In this document: one piece after another, positions 32,971 through 43,572 of the stretch | How the letters are laid out: each line of letters starts with the position of its first letter | Position numbering within the stretch: the first letter of the stretch is position 1 | From: Forficula auricularia | Taxonomy: Eukaryota > Arthropoda > Insecta > Dermaptera > Forficulidae | DNA: 64,000 nt | Assembly (NCBI GenBank): GCA_024734495.1 | Contig: JALMQS010000681.1 | Coordinates: 7,721,542 to 7,785,541 of the forward strand | Reading direction: 5' to 3' | Translations under genes and position numbers: made by a program | The notes under the pieces: generated by a model | What the model saw: the letters and a program-made list of their open reading frames with translations, nothing else | What the model was told of the DNA's origin: nothing | Databases searched by the model: none

Positions 32971-33355
32971 TATGTATACAAAATTTGGTTAGTTTTATCA
33001 TTTCTAGCCTTCTGGGGGTCCACAGAATATGTATACAAAATTTGGTTGAGTTTGGTCAAAAGGGATAGAATTAACATTTTTGACCCTCTTCCCATTTTGG
33101 GTGGTTAGTTTTTGCATTTCTAGCCTTTTTGGGGGCCACAGAATATGTATACAAAATTTAATTGAGTTTGGTCGAAAGGGTTAGAATTTTCATTTTTGAC
33201 CCCCTTCCCCTTTGATATAATGTTTAAAACACATTTTAAGAAAAAAATATTTTATTTTATTTTCAAAAATATATTCAGTTTTTTCCTAGTTAAGTTTTTT
33301 AATCTTTTTACCTCTTCAAAACGTGATAGATCTTTATGGCACAGCCTGTATATAC
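32971..33355 (+). mobile_element. Fold-back F1, right half
   Basis: CTTCTGGGGGTCCACAGAAT and GTATACAAAATTTGGTTGAG modules, then TTTCATTTTTGACCCCCTTC, and a right end GATAGATCTTTATGGCACAG, CCTGTATA like the ends of 4562-5185. The left half is replaced by the inverted repeat ending at 32968. Confidence 0.7.
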
Positions 33356-33636
33356 AATATACATATATACAAGAAGCAGAGGACAAACTGATTGATTTCT
33401 CTTTATGAATCAACAACTCTGATATTCTCGGCAAAATAACGTCTTTTCAATTTCAAAGAAATATATATTTTTTGATTTGTATGAATTTTGCAGCATGCCT
33501 GATTAACTCCCCTCTTTGGACTGTAATCGCGATAAAAGACCAACACAGAAAAACCAAGAGGGATTTTGATATCACCAGAGAATTTTGAAGATTATAATTT
33601 AACTCTCGCTGTCATTTTTCACCTTTATGGTAAATA
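33356..33636. other. Spacer with small repeat
   Basis: Starts with AAGCAGAGGACAAACTG and ATGAATCAACAACTCT, matching 29205-29245. The rest is not recognised. Confidence 0.4.
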
Positions 33637-34500
33637 AGCTGACGTGTTCTGATGTGGCCATCCACTTGACTTTACCATTCAACCTGGCCCCTCACTTATA
33701 TTTAATATTTAATAAAATTATTTATGATCATGTAGAGGAGGGGGTTAGTTTTTGCATTTTTAGATTTCTGGGGTGCCACTGATTATGTATACAAAATTTG
33801 GTTGAGTTTGATACAAGAGCCTGGATATTTTCATTTTTTGACCATACACCCCCCCATTTTGGGCGGTTAGTTTTTGCATTTTTAGACTTCTGGGGTCCCA
33901 CTGATTATGTATAGTAAATTTGGTTGAGTTTGGTAAATGGCCAAGATTTTCAATTTTTTGACCTTACATCCCACCCCCATTTTGGGCGGTTAGTTTTGCA
34001 TTTTTAGACTTCTGGGTCCCACTGATTATGTATACAAAATTTGGTTGAGTTCGCTCAAATGGCCTAGATTTTTAATTTTTAACCCCCCCCCTCCACCTCT
34101 TAATTTTGAGTTGATATACACCAAAATCTAATCAGTTCTTAATCTCAATGGACCAAAACTATGTGTGAAATTGGGTTTCGATATTCACACTAGTTTTTGA
34201 GCTAGCTCGTGCACAAAAAATTGATAACGTACAGACTAACGGACACCCAACCGGACAACCAGAAAACCAGACAGACTAACAGACATTTTGACAAAACAAT
34301 TATTATCTAGAAAAATATAATTTTTTCGATGTTCACTTATTAGGGGTTTTTTGTAGACCGAAATGCCCTGGTTTTGCTAATTTTTTTAATCAAAATCATG
34401 TAAGTCGTTTTTTAGATATTTCGAAAAAAAGAAGGAAAAAAAACCCACTTGTTTCATGCACGATTACAATACTTGACCATACCCTGTATGGTAAAGTAAA
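33637..34500 (+). mobile_element. Repeat B, most complete copy
   Basis: Starts AAGCTGACGTGTTCTGATGT and ends CCCTGTATGGTAAAGTAAA. Subterminal ACTTTACCAT appears at the left (about 33668) and inverted at the right (ATGGTAAAGT). Inside are three AAATTTGGTTGAGT modules separated by C-rich runs, then GATATTCACACTAGTTTTTG and the AAAACAATTATTATCTAG region. Other copies: 8478, 12513 (inverted), 30221. Non-coding, about 860 bp, class uncertain. Confidence 0.8.
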
Positions 34501-34645
34501 AAATCTAGATATACATCTAGGGGAGGATAGAACAGTGTGTATTTATTGAGTCGTTATTTTCTAAATATTTACCTTGTCAAAGAAATTTAAATTAAATTAA
34601 TGGCGGTAGACAAAATCTCTTTTTAGGACATAATTATATAAATCA
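34501..34645. other. AT-rich spacer
   Basis: No feature recognised. Confidence 0.3.
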
Positions 34646-34925
34646 ACATTTCTAACTAGAATGAAGCTTTGATCTGAATTTAATTTTGTCATTTTCGGCC
34701 CAGGCTCTTCTTCCTTCCGCTGTAGACAGCCTTCGTGTGACACCTCGGTTTCCTGAAGAGCAATCAGCTATTAGGAAAAGGGGCGAAGTTGAGGTCTGTC
34801 TGTCGCCTTTAATTGGATATCAGGGATGTCCTCAACCCTGTCGACGTCTCCTGTCCTCTTTGACAGCTCCCCCCATGTCTTCAGATCTCGCTTAATCCAC
34901 GCCCTGTGCAGTGCTATTGACTTTT
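34646..34925. other. Low-copy balanced-GC block, possible exon or regulatory DNA
   Basis: Stands out from AT-rich flanks. It has one open frame of 69 residues on plus (34686-34895) and partially open frames on minus, with no recognisable protein motif. No convincing splice-site pair was found. Confidence 0.25.
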
Positions 34926-36880
34926 GTCAAAACATTTACTAAACAATTGATGCTTCCATCTGAACAAGTTGGGTCCTATTTAAACACTATATCCTCCAAT
35001 GAATAATATAGGCTTTTGAGAATTATTTCAATCTATGTTTACAGACAAAATATGGAATTAATAGCTTAAAAGTAAAAGTACCACCAGCAATATAGTACTC
35101 TTAACAATTATAATCTTTAGTTTAATTATTTCTATGATAAAAATGTTCAATTAAGTTAGTTGTTTCACCAAATGGGTTTTCTTAGGATTTTTATGAAATT
35201 TTGACAGATTATTATTTAAATACTTCTGCATCGATTGGTGGCAAAACGAAATGTATGAACCATATAGTTCCAGAGATATTAAATTCCAAAGATAGAGTTT
35301 TTCAGATTCTTATACCCCCTATACGGGATATCGGAAAGTTTACATACATATTTAATTATAATTAAGAAATTCTTCTTACCATTGTTATAAAAAACTAAAC
35401 CAACATTAAACAATAACTAATATAATTTTTAAGAAAATTTCAATTGATAGTTACAACACAGTTTCTAAGATAATAATGAATAAATAATGAAAAATGTATA
35501 ATCACAAATTTACACTAAAAACAATCTGGCAACATCGCATGTATTTAGCCTAAAATGTGGATTAACTTTAGTTATTTTTTTGACGTTTTTTCGCTACAGT
35601 CATTGTCACAACAGCTTTCAATCGCTTATTAAGGACTTTTTGTTTTATAAATCTCCCTTTATAATCTGGGTTATCTGAAATTTCTATAATAAAATATATA
35701 CAAGCTGGACAGTCCTTAGCTATCAATTCATGGGAACGCCTGGAAGTTCTGCAACCGAAATTATTCTCTTCAGATTCGAATGCCTAATTTAACGGCGAAA
35801 AATATTATTTCTAAATAGAGAAATATAAATATATTAATTTTTCAGAAGAAAAGGGACAATAATACCAAGTGTTATATTAAATGATCAAAAGCGAAGTTTC
35901 GATGTGTGGGAGAAATTCAAAATTTTCAAAATTTACTTTTAGCTTTAAGGAGAAAAAATTTAAAAATTCGAAAAACTTTGTTTTCTCATTATTAGTTTGT
36001 CTTTATTAACAGAGTTGATTGAACTTACAAAATTTGGTGATATTTAATTACGAAATATTTGTGTTTATTAAATACCTGAGTATTATGTCGTATTTAAGAA
36101 CCTTGAGGCTGCCTCTAATTAGACTAGCAAAGAGTCTTCTCGTTCGGGCTATGTCTTAACAAACTGCTCATAATATGGTAAATCAACTTTGAAAACTAAT
36201 TTCTCTTTAACTAAGTTCAGACTCTCTCATCTTAATCAAAAATTAAATTTAACGAAGAAAATATATTTCATCCGAGATAAATTGTAAAGCAGTAAATTAG
36301 TATTCGTTTTTTGTTTTGTTTTTTCAAAAGGATGTATAGAGGTATTTTTGATTCAATATCCAATACATATATTTGCATCTTAAGAAGCTCGCTGTTCTCC
36401 CATCATCCGGCTGATTAATTAATCCGATAAGCATTAATTAATTTTATACTTTTATTCAAGGTATATGAATAAAATTTATTTTTGAAAGGAAAAATTATCT
36501 AACGTCGTTAGATATTAATAAAATAATTAATCATTTATATCGTTTAGGGATTGTAATTAGACTAATAGCATTTTCCTTTGAGCGATTTAGTGCACTCAGT
36601 GCACCGGTTGCCTAGGAACCTAAATTAACAATGCTAAATCTCTACTAGCAGAATGACGTCAGAACCTCTTAACAGAAAACTGATTTTGGATTTTATTTTA
36701 TTTTTAAATGAATATACAAAAATTAAAAAAGTAAACTTTTGTCATACTTAGAACGCAGTCTGCAAAATTTTAGGCTTAAAAATTCAGCTCTCAAAAATAA
36801 AAAAACATGCTTGAGACTCTGTTATTTAATTCAAGAAAATCTCTCTTAAATAAATAAAATACTGTATTATAATATATTAA
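34926..36880. other. AT-rich stretch, nothing recognised
   Basis: About 2 kb without shared repeats, apart from TCTGGCAACATCGCATG at 35525, which resembles part of the TTAA-flanked element (16275). No gene-like frame. Confidence 0.35.
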
Positions 36881-36884
36881 ATAA

Positions 36885-37215
36885 AACATTTTCATTCATT
36901 ACAACGTTAGAGTGTATAAAATCAATTCTGTGACGCCCTCACTAAATCAGGGACCGAAACGTTCACAAAGTATTCAATTATATTATACTAATTAAAATTG
37001 TGTACCTATTCATTAGTTTAAATATATGACTGTGACTTGGTGATGGATGTTACTAAGACGAGAAACCGAAATGTTAACAAAGCGTGACATTGAATTAAGT
37101 TATGTTAAATAAAATGTTTTCATTCATTAGCACGTAAAAGAGTAAAAGTCTATTCTGTGACCTATTGTTGAAGGTTACTCTAGCAAGAACCGAAACGATA
37201 AAAAAGAAAGACAAT
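36885..37215 (+). repeat. Three diverged tandem units with GAAACG motif
   Basis: Units at about 36885-36975, 37000-37085 and 37110-37200 share TTTTCATTCATTA, TCTGTGAC and a CCGAAACG-type end. Between CTGTGAC and CCGAAAC each has a different short complementary stem (CCCT with AGGG in the first, GGTT with AACC in the third). Probably related to the hammerhead-like motif set, but the CTGANGA part is not intact. Confidence 0.5.
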
Positions 37216-37317
37216 AGATTAATTTAATTTATAAGTGATAAGTAAAAATAGTATGACGTACTATTCTAAGCCGATTAAGATTATCTAAGCTAAGAATAGC
37301 TTGGACTAATTGCTCTC

Positions 37318-37450
37318 GAGGGGTATATTAAAGGGAGAGAGATAGAAAAGAGTAAGGAGGGGAAAATGAGGGGAATTAGATAGGGACAGTGGGTCGTATG
37401 TAGGGGGGATAGTGAAAGGTATATAAGGGGGAGAGAGCTGGTGGTAGGAT
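37318..37450 (+). repeat. Purine-rich tract
   Basis: About 130 bases, largely G and A on plus (GAGAGAGATAGAAAAGAG, GGAGGGGAAAATGAGGGG, GGGGGAGAGAG). Strand-asymmetric composition without a clear unit. Confidence 0.7.
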
Positions 37451-37633
37451 CAGTGTGTTTGAACAGTGGCGGATGAAACATCGAATGTTATTATTACAAT
37501 GTGGCATCTCCACCTTCATCCACCCTCTCAGCTGATTCTACCCCTCATTAATAAACAACACTTCATCCCTTATATTATTTTTAATAATTGGGTAACCGGT
37601 AGGTGTGTACTTCTTTGTTCTTATAGATAAAAA

Positions 37634-38540
37634 AAGTACAGACCTACTTCAGGGCCAGGCCTCCCTGCCCATGTGAACTCATGATTCTTTTAAATAAGAT
37701 AATCATGTCCTATCGCTAATCCTAACCAACATCAAACCCAGTTTTCACAAATCTTTATTCCTACGAAATCGAAATGCTTCTCAAGAATATTTTTACTTGT
37801 GCTCGAGTGTGTGTTTCTATGGGGTCAGAGTATTCCAGTTCGAGGGACGAGAAGTTAGTTGTTAAGGTAAGATATCTTTATAATATTCTATTCTTATAAT
37901 TAAATAAGTAAGAAATACTCTAAATTTTTAAAGTACAGGCCTACTTCAGGTGTTTGCCTCCCTGCCCACGTGAGTTCATGATTCTTTGATCAAATGAATC
38001 ATGTCCTATCCCTAATCTTAGCCAACTTTAATCCATGTGTTCACAAATCATTACTCCTTCGAAATCGAAATATAGAGTATATTTTTACTTGTGCGCAAGT
38101 GTAGTGTGTTCTTATGGAGTGAGCCCTCCCCCCCCCCCCCCCCAGGTCCAGGCTCGAGACGTTCGCTGTTAAGTTAAGATATCTATTTAATACTCTTTTC
38201 TTATAATGAAATAAATATGAAATACTCTATATTTTTCATATTAATTTTTTCAAAATTTTCTAAAAAAAATCAACTAAAATAGGTAATATATTAAATATCA
38301 TTTTATTGCAAATATTTGTATAAAAAAATACTTTAATTTCACTATGTTATTTTACTAATAATATTTTTCATCTTTTTTCAGGTAGGTGCACTTCCTACTA
38401 TTTAGTTTGAGTGTGTTCCTGTAGTATCAACATTCCAGGTCCATTCACGAGACGTTGGCTGTTAAGGTAAGGTATCTTTATTATACCTACCTACTGTATT
38501 ATTATAGTAAAATAATTAAGAAATACCTATTCTAAATTTT
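37634..38540 (+). repeat. Tandem triplication with 28-nt exon-like cassettes
   Basis: Unit 1 (37634-37930), unit 2 (37931-38235) and a partial unit 3 (about 38385-38540). Each has a 28-nt segment ending GTTAAG (37839-37866, 38146-38173, 38439-38466), preceded by CAG and followed by GTAAGATATC, TTAAGATATC and GTAAGGTATC. Unit 2 has lost the GT donor and carries a long C run before its AG. Either tandem alternative non-coding exons or a repeat that happens to carry splice-like edges. Confidence 0.6.
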
Positions 38541-38606
38541 TGATATTTCTTTTTTCGAGTTTTTCTAAAAAGTCACATAAAATAAATAAAATAATACATA
38601 TTTTTT

Positions 38607-39151
38607 AACCGACTTCAAAAAAGGAGGAAGTTCTCTATTCGACTGATTTTTTTATTTTTTTTGTGTGCCTATTTTACCTCATATTTCCGCCAATTGTGAA
38701 CCGATTTTGAAAAAAAAATTTGCATTGGGTTCAGTCTACCTTCCGATTGGTCCCATTTTTATTCATAGGTATTAGATCTTTTTTGTTAGGTTTGTTTAGG
38801 CCTAACTTCTTTGTTTATGAACCGATTTCGATGATTCTTTTTTTATTCGAAAGGGGGTATCTTAGGGATGGTGTCATATTAATTTGGTCAAGTTCTGATG
38901 ATATGTTCACTATTAATAACATCACTAAAAAGAGAAAAATAAAAATAATTTTTAAAGCAAAAAATAAAATACACTAAAAGGTATAAAATAATTATTATCT
39001 TATTTAGTTACAACTAAACGACGAAATATTAACAGGAAATTACTTTTTGAAGTCGATGCCAAACAATCTAAACCTATAAGCTAGCGTACCCGCCAAACGT
39101 ACTAAGTAAGATCCGTCAAGTGCGATTCATAATAGGTATATGTTTGGCACC
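38607..39151 (+). repeat. R1 copy 4, 3'-truncated
   Basis: Head from AACCGACTTCAAAAAAGGAG through GGTGTCATATTAATTTGGTC, then a shortened left palindrome arm (about 38957-39060) and spacer ending TATGTTTGGCACC at 39151, where the right arm should begin but does not. Confidence 0.75.
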
Positions 39152-39439
39152 AATAATGTGTGGAAACTTATAAAAAAATTAAAAATGATTTACTATTTTA
39201 TAAAGTTTTTATTGGTGGCTCAATTTTTTTGCACTGCAGTGTAGTTTATTTATTAATGACTATAAATAAACATCAGAAATCAGTGCGGCCCTTTAAAGTT
39301 TGAAACTATTACTACTCTAAACTCTTTTAAAATATATATCATGCCAAGATAATTTGCAAAATTAAATAATTTAGAGATAATATATTTATTTATTTATTCA
39401 ACCGGAGATTTAATTATATTTCCGTGTTGTGATTCTGTC
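39152..39439. other. AT-rich spacer
   Basis: No feature recognised. Confidence 0.3.
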
Positions 39440-39720
39440 TTCTCATGCAATATTGTTTTCTATTGATGGTGTCAAGGAGAGGGGATAATACAAATACAAG
39501 CCCGTTGATATGTCTGCAAGCAACAAACGATAAGCTGTAAATTCGAACGCGCCTCGCGATCGATCTAATCTATGCGACACGCGATTTTTTTTTGCCAGGC
39601 AACGACGTCAAATCAAATATTCATTTAATACATGGAAATTAAAGGGAGCGCGGATTTCTGAAATGCTATTCTATTGAATTAAAGGAGTAAAGAGAGGTGG
39701 GAGAACTTCCCTTCCGGGCG
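39440..39720. promoter_or_regulatory. Possible regulatory block
   Basis: Low-copy, balanced-GC segment with ACGCGCCTCGCGATCGATC, GCGACACGCG and CAACGACGTCAAATCAAAT (CRE-like TGACGTC on the other strand). No open frame. Inference from composition. Confidence 0.25.
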
Positions 39721-40194
39721 GAGTGATTTTTCAAAAAAATATTTAAAAAAAAAGTAAAAATAGAAAAAAATCAGCTTCTCAGGTAAATATTGAAACTTGC
39801 ATTTAAATGTAAATTCTTAATTTGAAAATTAAATTGAAAAAAAAAATGATTGAAAGAAGAGTTGAATAGAAAATGAGCACGAACATTTCTTTTTCCAAAA
39901 ATTATTATTTACTCAGCAAGTTCAATTTTCATATCAAAATAAACATATCTGTCTTTTTTTTATTAAAAAAACAAAATTATTTTTCTTCTTTTTTATGGCT
40001 AGTTAATTCATGGCACGCTTTTAGATAGTAGAAATATACAGCTCTGCTAGTAATTTCTTGACCTAGTGTCGAAAGATGACGTCATAGTGCTGTAAACTCT
40101 TTATAGTAATCATAGAAGATCCACACTTTCTTTTTGTTGCAAATGAAGCTACAAGTAATTATTATTTTTATTAAATTTTTATTGATGTAAGAAC
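39721..40194. other. AT-rich spacer
   Basis: No feature recognised. Confidence 0.3.
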
Positions 40195-40535
40195 ATGTTG
40201 CACCTTTTTTCCTTTTTTTATGAAAATGATAGAGGAGTTACACAAAAAGGTGCATCCCTAAAGGCCTGGGTTTGAACCTCCATCGTGAAAATAAGAAGAA
40301 GAGGGGATTTTATGGCCTGGGAAGGGGTCGAAGGTATCTGTTGACGCCGGTCTTAAACAGCTGAAGGTTATAAGTCGCGGGTAAGACGATGACTGGGAGC
40401 GAGTTCCAGTCTCTGCAGGTCATAGGGATAAAAGAGTTGGCGAAAGCGCTTGTTAGATTTTTATCTACCCTTAATATGAACTCTTTCATTGTGTAGAGAA
40501 AAATTTCAGGATTTGATCGGAGCTAAATAAGATTA
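40195..40535 (-). mobile_element. 5'-truncated LINE, 3' end
   Basis: Minus strand: C-terminus of an ORF2-like protein (see 40310-40529), about 100 bp of 3' untranslated sequence with TTTTCACGATGGAGG, GGCCTTTAGGGATGCACC and CTCCTCTATC, and an A-rich end (T-rich on plus near 40205). The untranslated part aligns with the tail of SINE-A at 26321-26405. Confidence 0.8.
40310..40529 (-). pseudogene. LINE reverse-transcriptase protein, C-terminal end
   Basis: Translation on minus reads PEIFLYTMKEFILRVDKNL, then TSAFANSFIPMTCRDWNSLP, then VIVLPATYNLQLFKTGVNRY and LRPLPRP, stop at 40310-40312. The pattern FIP-T-RDWNSLP...FPATYNLQLFK-VNR is the familiar end of insect non-LTR retrotransposon ORF2 proteins, where the last residues usually read RTARLWNSLP and so on. 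Reverse-transcriptase and endonuclease domains are missing; an in-frame stop precedes the visible part. Inactive relic. The LINE clade is not assigned with confidence (CR1/Jockey-like suspected). Confidence 0.85.
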
Positions 40536-40682
40536 CTGTCGATGTAGGTTTTGGGTTCTCACTTAACAAAAAAAACAAAAAATTTATATTGATTAAAAAA
40601 TATTTTGTCCCATCGAGTGAGTCACTGATAAATAAATAGTAAAATTTTACTAAACATGTTGTGCTGTAATTTTTATTTTCAG
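40536..40682. other. AT-rich spacer ending in a 3' splice-like tract
   Basis: Ends TTTTTATTTTCAG at 40682, directly before the candidate exon. Confidence 0.4.
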
Positions 40683-40752
40683 GCCCCAGTTGTGCCTAAT
40701 GAGTAGAAAGTCGCCTTCCAATGTGTCCTCTCCCTCTACGGACCCTATTTTC
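40683..40752 (+). CDS. Candidate coding exon (start codon in exon)
   Basis: 70 nt bordered by TTTTATTTTCAG and GTGAGTTC, a good acceptor and donor. One frame is open throughout: PQLCLMSRKSPSNVSSPSTD then PIF, with ATG at 40699-40701. Composition is balanced, with Ser/Pro-rich residues. If real, it could be the first coding exon of a gene whose other exons lie outside the window or are not recognised. No homologue was identified. It could also be chance. Confidence 0.3.
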
Positions 40753-40837
40753 GTGAGTTCAGCTCGCACTTGTCTGCTTTTTAGATTAAAACATTCTTAT
40801 TTAGTTTTTTCCGCTTGTCTGTTGAAAATATTCCGAA

Positions 40838-41611
40838 TCTTATATTATTAAAAGAGCAATTCTTGTATATATATATAATCGGTTTCTCGAAAACGGCTCT
40901 AACGATTTAGATGAAATTCACGGGTTAGGGTCTATTTGTGTTGGCGATTCGATCTGTCACGGTCTCATCTTCGGCTAAGTTGTTTTTGATGGGTTTTTTG
41001 TTAATTGAAATAATTATTCACAGGTGGTTGTCTCGATAAAAATGTATAATTACATTTTTATTCAATTTCCTTTTAATAAATAATTGATTTTTTAATTTTA
41101 AATCCCACAAAAAGATCATTACAAATATAAATATATATTAAAAGTTAGGCAATTTAATTGATTAAAAATCGAGTTTTAAATCCCACAAACATATTATTCT
41201 ATTAAGTGGATATTGATGAGGCAGTCCAAAAAAGAAGATAATTTATACTATCTTTTTATTTTATTCAAAAACGGACGTTTCGGAGGCTATTCTCTAATTC
41301 TTCAGGGCTATATTATTCTATATTAAAATTTGGCAATTTAATTGATGAACTCAAAAATTGATATTTAATTAAAAAAAAATTATACGGTATTTATTTATAT
41401 ACCTCTACCTATACTATATACACATATTCTGTGGGACTCTACAAAGCTAGAAATGCAAAAACTGGGTGAGGGCGAAGGGCGGAGGCGGGGGTGGAGATTG
41501 CGGTGGGGTGTGGGGGTTGCGTGAAGTGGGGTGCGTCCGGGGGCGGGGGATTAATATATAGCTTTTAACTGATGCAAAAAGTTACCGAGCATCGCTCGGT
41601 GGCCAGGTACT
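40838..41611 (+). mobile_element. Complete non-autonomous Helitron-like element
   Basis: 5' TCTTATATTATTAAAAGAGC, then TCGGTTTCTCGAAAACGGCT, TGAAATTCACGGGTTAGGG and GATCTGTCACGGTCTCATCT; a G-rich tract at about 41461-41555; 3' hairpin ACCGAGC-ATC-GCTCGGT (41584-41600) and GGCCAGGTACT. No terminal inverted repeats and no coding capacity. An inserted 107 bp module at 41203-41309 interrupts it. Confidence 0.8.
41203..41309 (-). mobile_element. 107 bp module with hammerhead-like core and 12-bp direct repeats
   Basis: Flanked by ATATTATTCTAT at 41191-41202 and again at 41310-41321. On minus it starts AGCCCTGAAGAATTAGAGAA, then GCCTCCGAAACGTCC, and ends TTGGACTGCCTCATCAAT, ATCCACTTA. The final TGGACTGCCT also follows the hammerhead-like core near 57125. 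Looks like a very short, independently inserted end of a Penelope-like element. Confidence 0.65.
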
Positions 41612-42262
41612 TTATTTTAAGATAACATTTATGACATCAGAATATGTCCGTAAGACTCTAAACTGCCTTTTCATTTCAAGTAGAAATTAGTTCATAATAT
41701 TTGTCTATGAGGGTTTAAATTTTACCCATTTCTCAATGAAGTTTTTAGAAGTTCGATTGATATTTTATTTTAAATTTTATATCTACTAAAATGTCGGAAA
41801 TTAATATCTCTTGTGAATTTGATTTTCTCAATAAACACTGAGGAACAGTGAGAATTTCATACTAAAGTAAATACTTAAGAAAACTTTATTCGAATTAATT
41901 AACCAAAGTCGCATCTTACATTGCGTCTGTTGTCTTTTAAGAGAATGTTTGCAAAAGTACTTAAGAAAGATGACATTTCAAGTGTATATTTAAAAATTAT
42001 TGTAATTAAAATGTTACGTTTAAAACTTTAACTTAATGAAAAGCATAACTTACATAGTATTTCTTCCAAAATACCCATTTTTACATGAAAGGTTTATTAT
42101 ATTCATTGCAAAAGGAGAAAAAGAGCATAAAACGGCAACATTTTGGTGACTGATTATCTGGAAGACCTTGTAAAATTATTTTAGCCATTGTATATTGGTG
42201 AAAATAAACTATAGGGGTGAAATGTCTTCTTCGAGATATATAGAATTAATAATAATTATATG
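41612..42262. other. AT-rich stretch, nothing recognised
   Basis: No gene or shared repeat. Confidence 0.35.
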
Positions 42263-42269
42263 TAATTAA

Positions 42270-42475
42270 CTAGCTGCGACGCCCGCCTTCGGCGACCCTC
42301 TTGCTAGCTAGGGGGCTACGATCCCTGGACCCCCCCACACCCCAGCTCGATCCCACCTCCGCACAAACCCTGCACCCCACTACGCACCCTTCCCACCCAT
42401 TCCACGCTCCCCCCATCCCGGGCCTCTTGCCACCCCACCCCTGAATTCCACCACCGCAATTAACCCCGTACCACA
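42270..42475. repeat. C-rich hairpin block
   Basis: TAGCTGCGACGCCCGCCTTC and GGCGACCC form a hairpin, followed by CTTGCTAGCTAGGGGGCT and a long C-rich tract. The first part parallels 63853-63925 (TAGCTTCAAGGCCCGCC, then CTTTTTGCTAGCTAGGGGGC). Probably one end of another hairpin-bearing element. The 68-residue minus frame here is compositional. Confidence 0.5.
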
Positions 42476-42670
42476 CCCAGTTTTTGCATTTCTAGCTCCC
42501 TAGAGGCCCACATATTATGTATACAAAATTTTGTTGAGTTTGGTCCAATGGCAAGAATTTTCATTTTTGACCCCCCCCCCCCCTCATTTTGGATGGTTAG
42601 TTTTTGCATTTCTAGTCTTCTAGTGACTATGTATACAAAATTTGGTTGAGTGTGGTCCAAGAGGCAAGAA
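42476..42670 (+). mobile_element. F1/B-type module fragment
   Basis: Two TTTTTGCATTTCTAG and GTATACAAAATTTGGTTGAG modules with a C run between, matching parts of 4562-5185 and 33637-34500. Truncated on both sides. Confidence 0.65.
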
Positions 42671-43253
42671 AAGATACGAAGCCTGTTGTGTTTTAGACCA
42701 CAAAATCAAAAATCCCCCATTTTCCAGTTCAGAGGTCAAATTTCAACAAAATAATTTTTTTTCGAGATTTAGCATTAATAAATCTATGTACCAAATTTGA
42801 ATGTTAAAACTTGAAAACTCGTGGAGATAGAGAAAGCACTTTAAAAATTTCAAAAATTTACCTCAAAATAACCATATCTCCCTTTCGGGAACAAATAGAG
42901 CAATATACTCAAAATATTTTTTTTGTATTTCAATGCTCCACCTTTCTAAACTAAACCCATATCGATATCTTTTCTGGTTTCAGAGATCTCGAAAAACTCT
43001 GAAAACACATTTTGGGGGCCCTTTCCCCCTTTAGGGTTCGAATTTCTCGAGTAGGAATGCAATGTTGCTAGATCCGAGAAACAACGCAGTACAACAAAAG
43101 CGTCCAATTACATTATTAAATTTTGTATTTTTCATATAAATAGAATACTCTAATACAGTAGTGCTTAAATACAATAACACATACACGATACATTAAACAT
43201 AGTTTACTAAGGCCGGGCCGGAAGTCAGGGCTATTATAGAATTTTTTATTCGA
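42671..43253. other. Stretch with repeat-like but unassigned sequence
   Basis: At 43052-43090 the string GCTAGATCCGAGAAACAACG is shared, inverted, with the TTAA-flanked element (about 16265-16290). The rest is not matched. Confidence 0.35.
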
Positions 43254-43302
43254 CCGCAGGGGAGGGAGGTAATCCACCCTCTTGTCCCCCTCCCCTGCGG
43301 AA
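43254..43302. repeat. GC-rich hairpin
   Basis: CCGCAGGGGAGGG and CCCTCCCCTGCGG form a 13-bp perfect stem around a ~20 nt loop. Confidence 0.8.
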
Positions 43303-43572
43303 GCCTATGATAATAGTCAAGAGTAATTTTAAGTCTGATAACTGATAGGTAGGTAAATTTTGACGAAAACTAAAAAGTAACCAATAAATTATTATAGAAG
43401 ATTCATATTTCAAAATAATTTTAATCGAGACTTGCAAATTTTTTTGATGAATTATTGACGATTTCGTGTTATAATCACCATACCACCGTACCCCCTCCTA
43501 GTTCCACCAGGGTGTGTATTTGATTTTTTTACTATTTTGATATGCATTAAGTTTATGAGTCTTTAGAAGTCA

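Noticed and set aside
34686..34895. 69-residue open frame as a gene
   Set aside because: No recognisable motif, no splice or promoter support, and comparable openness on the other strand.
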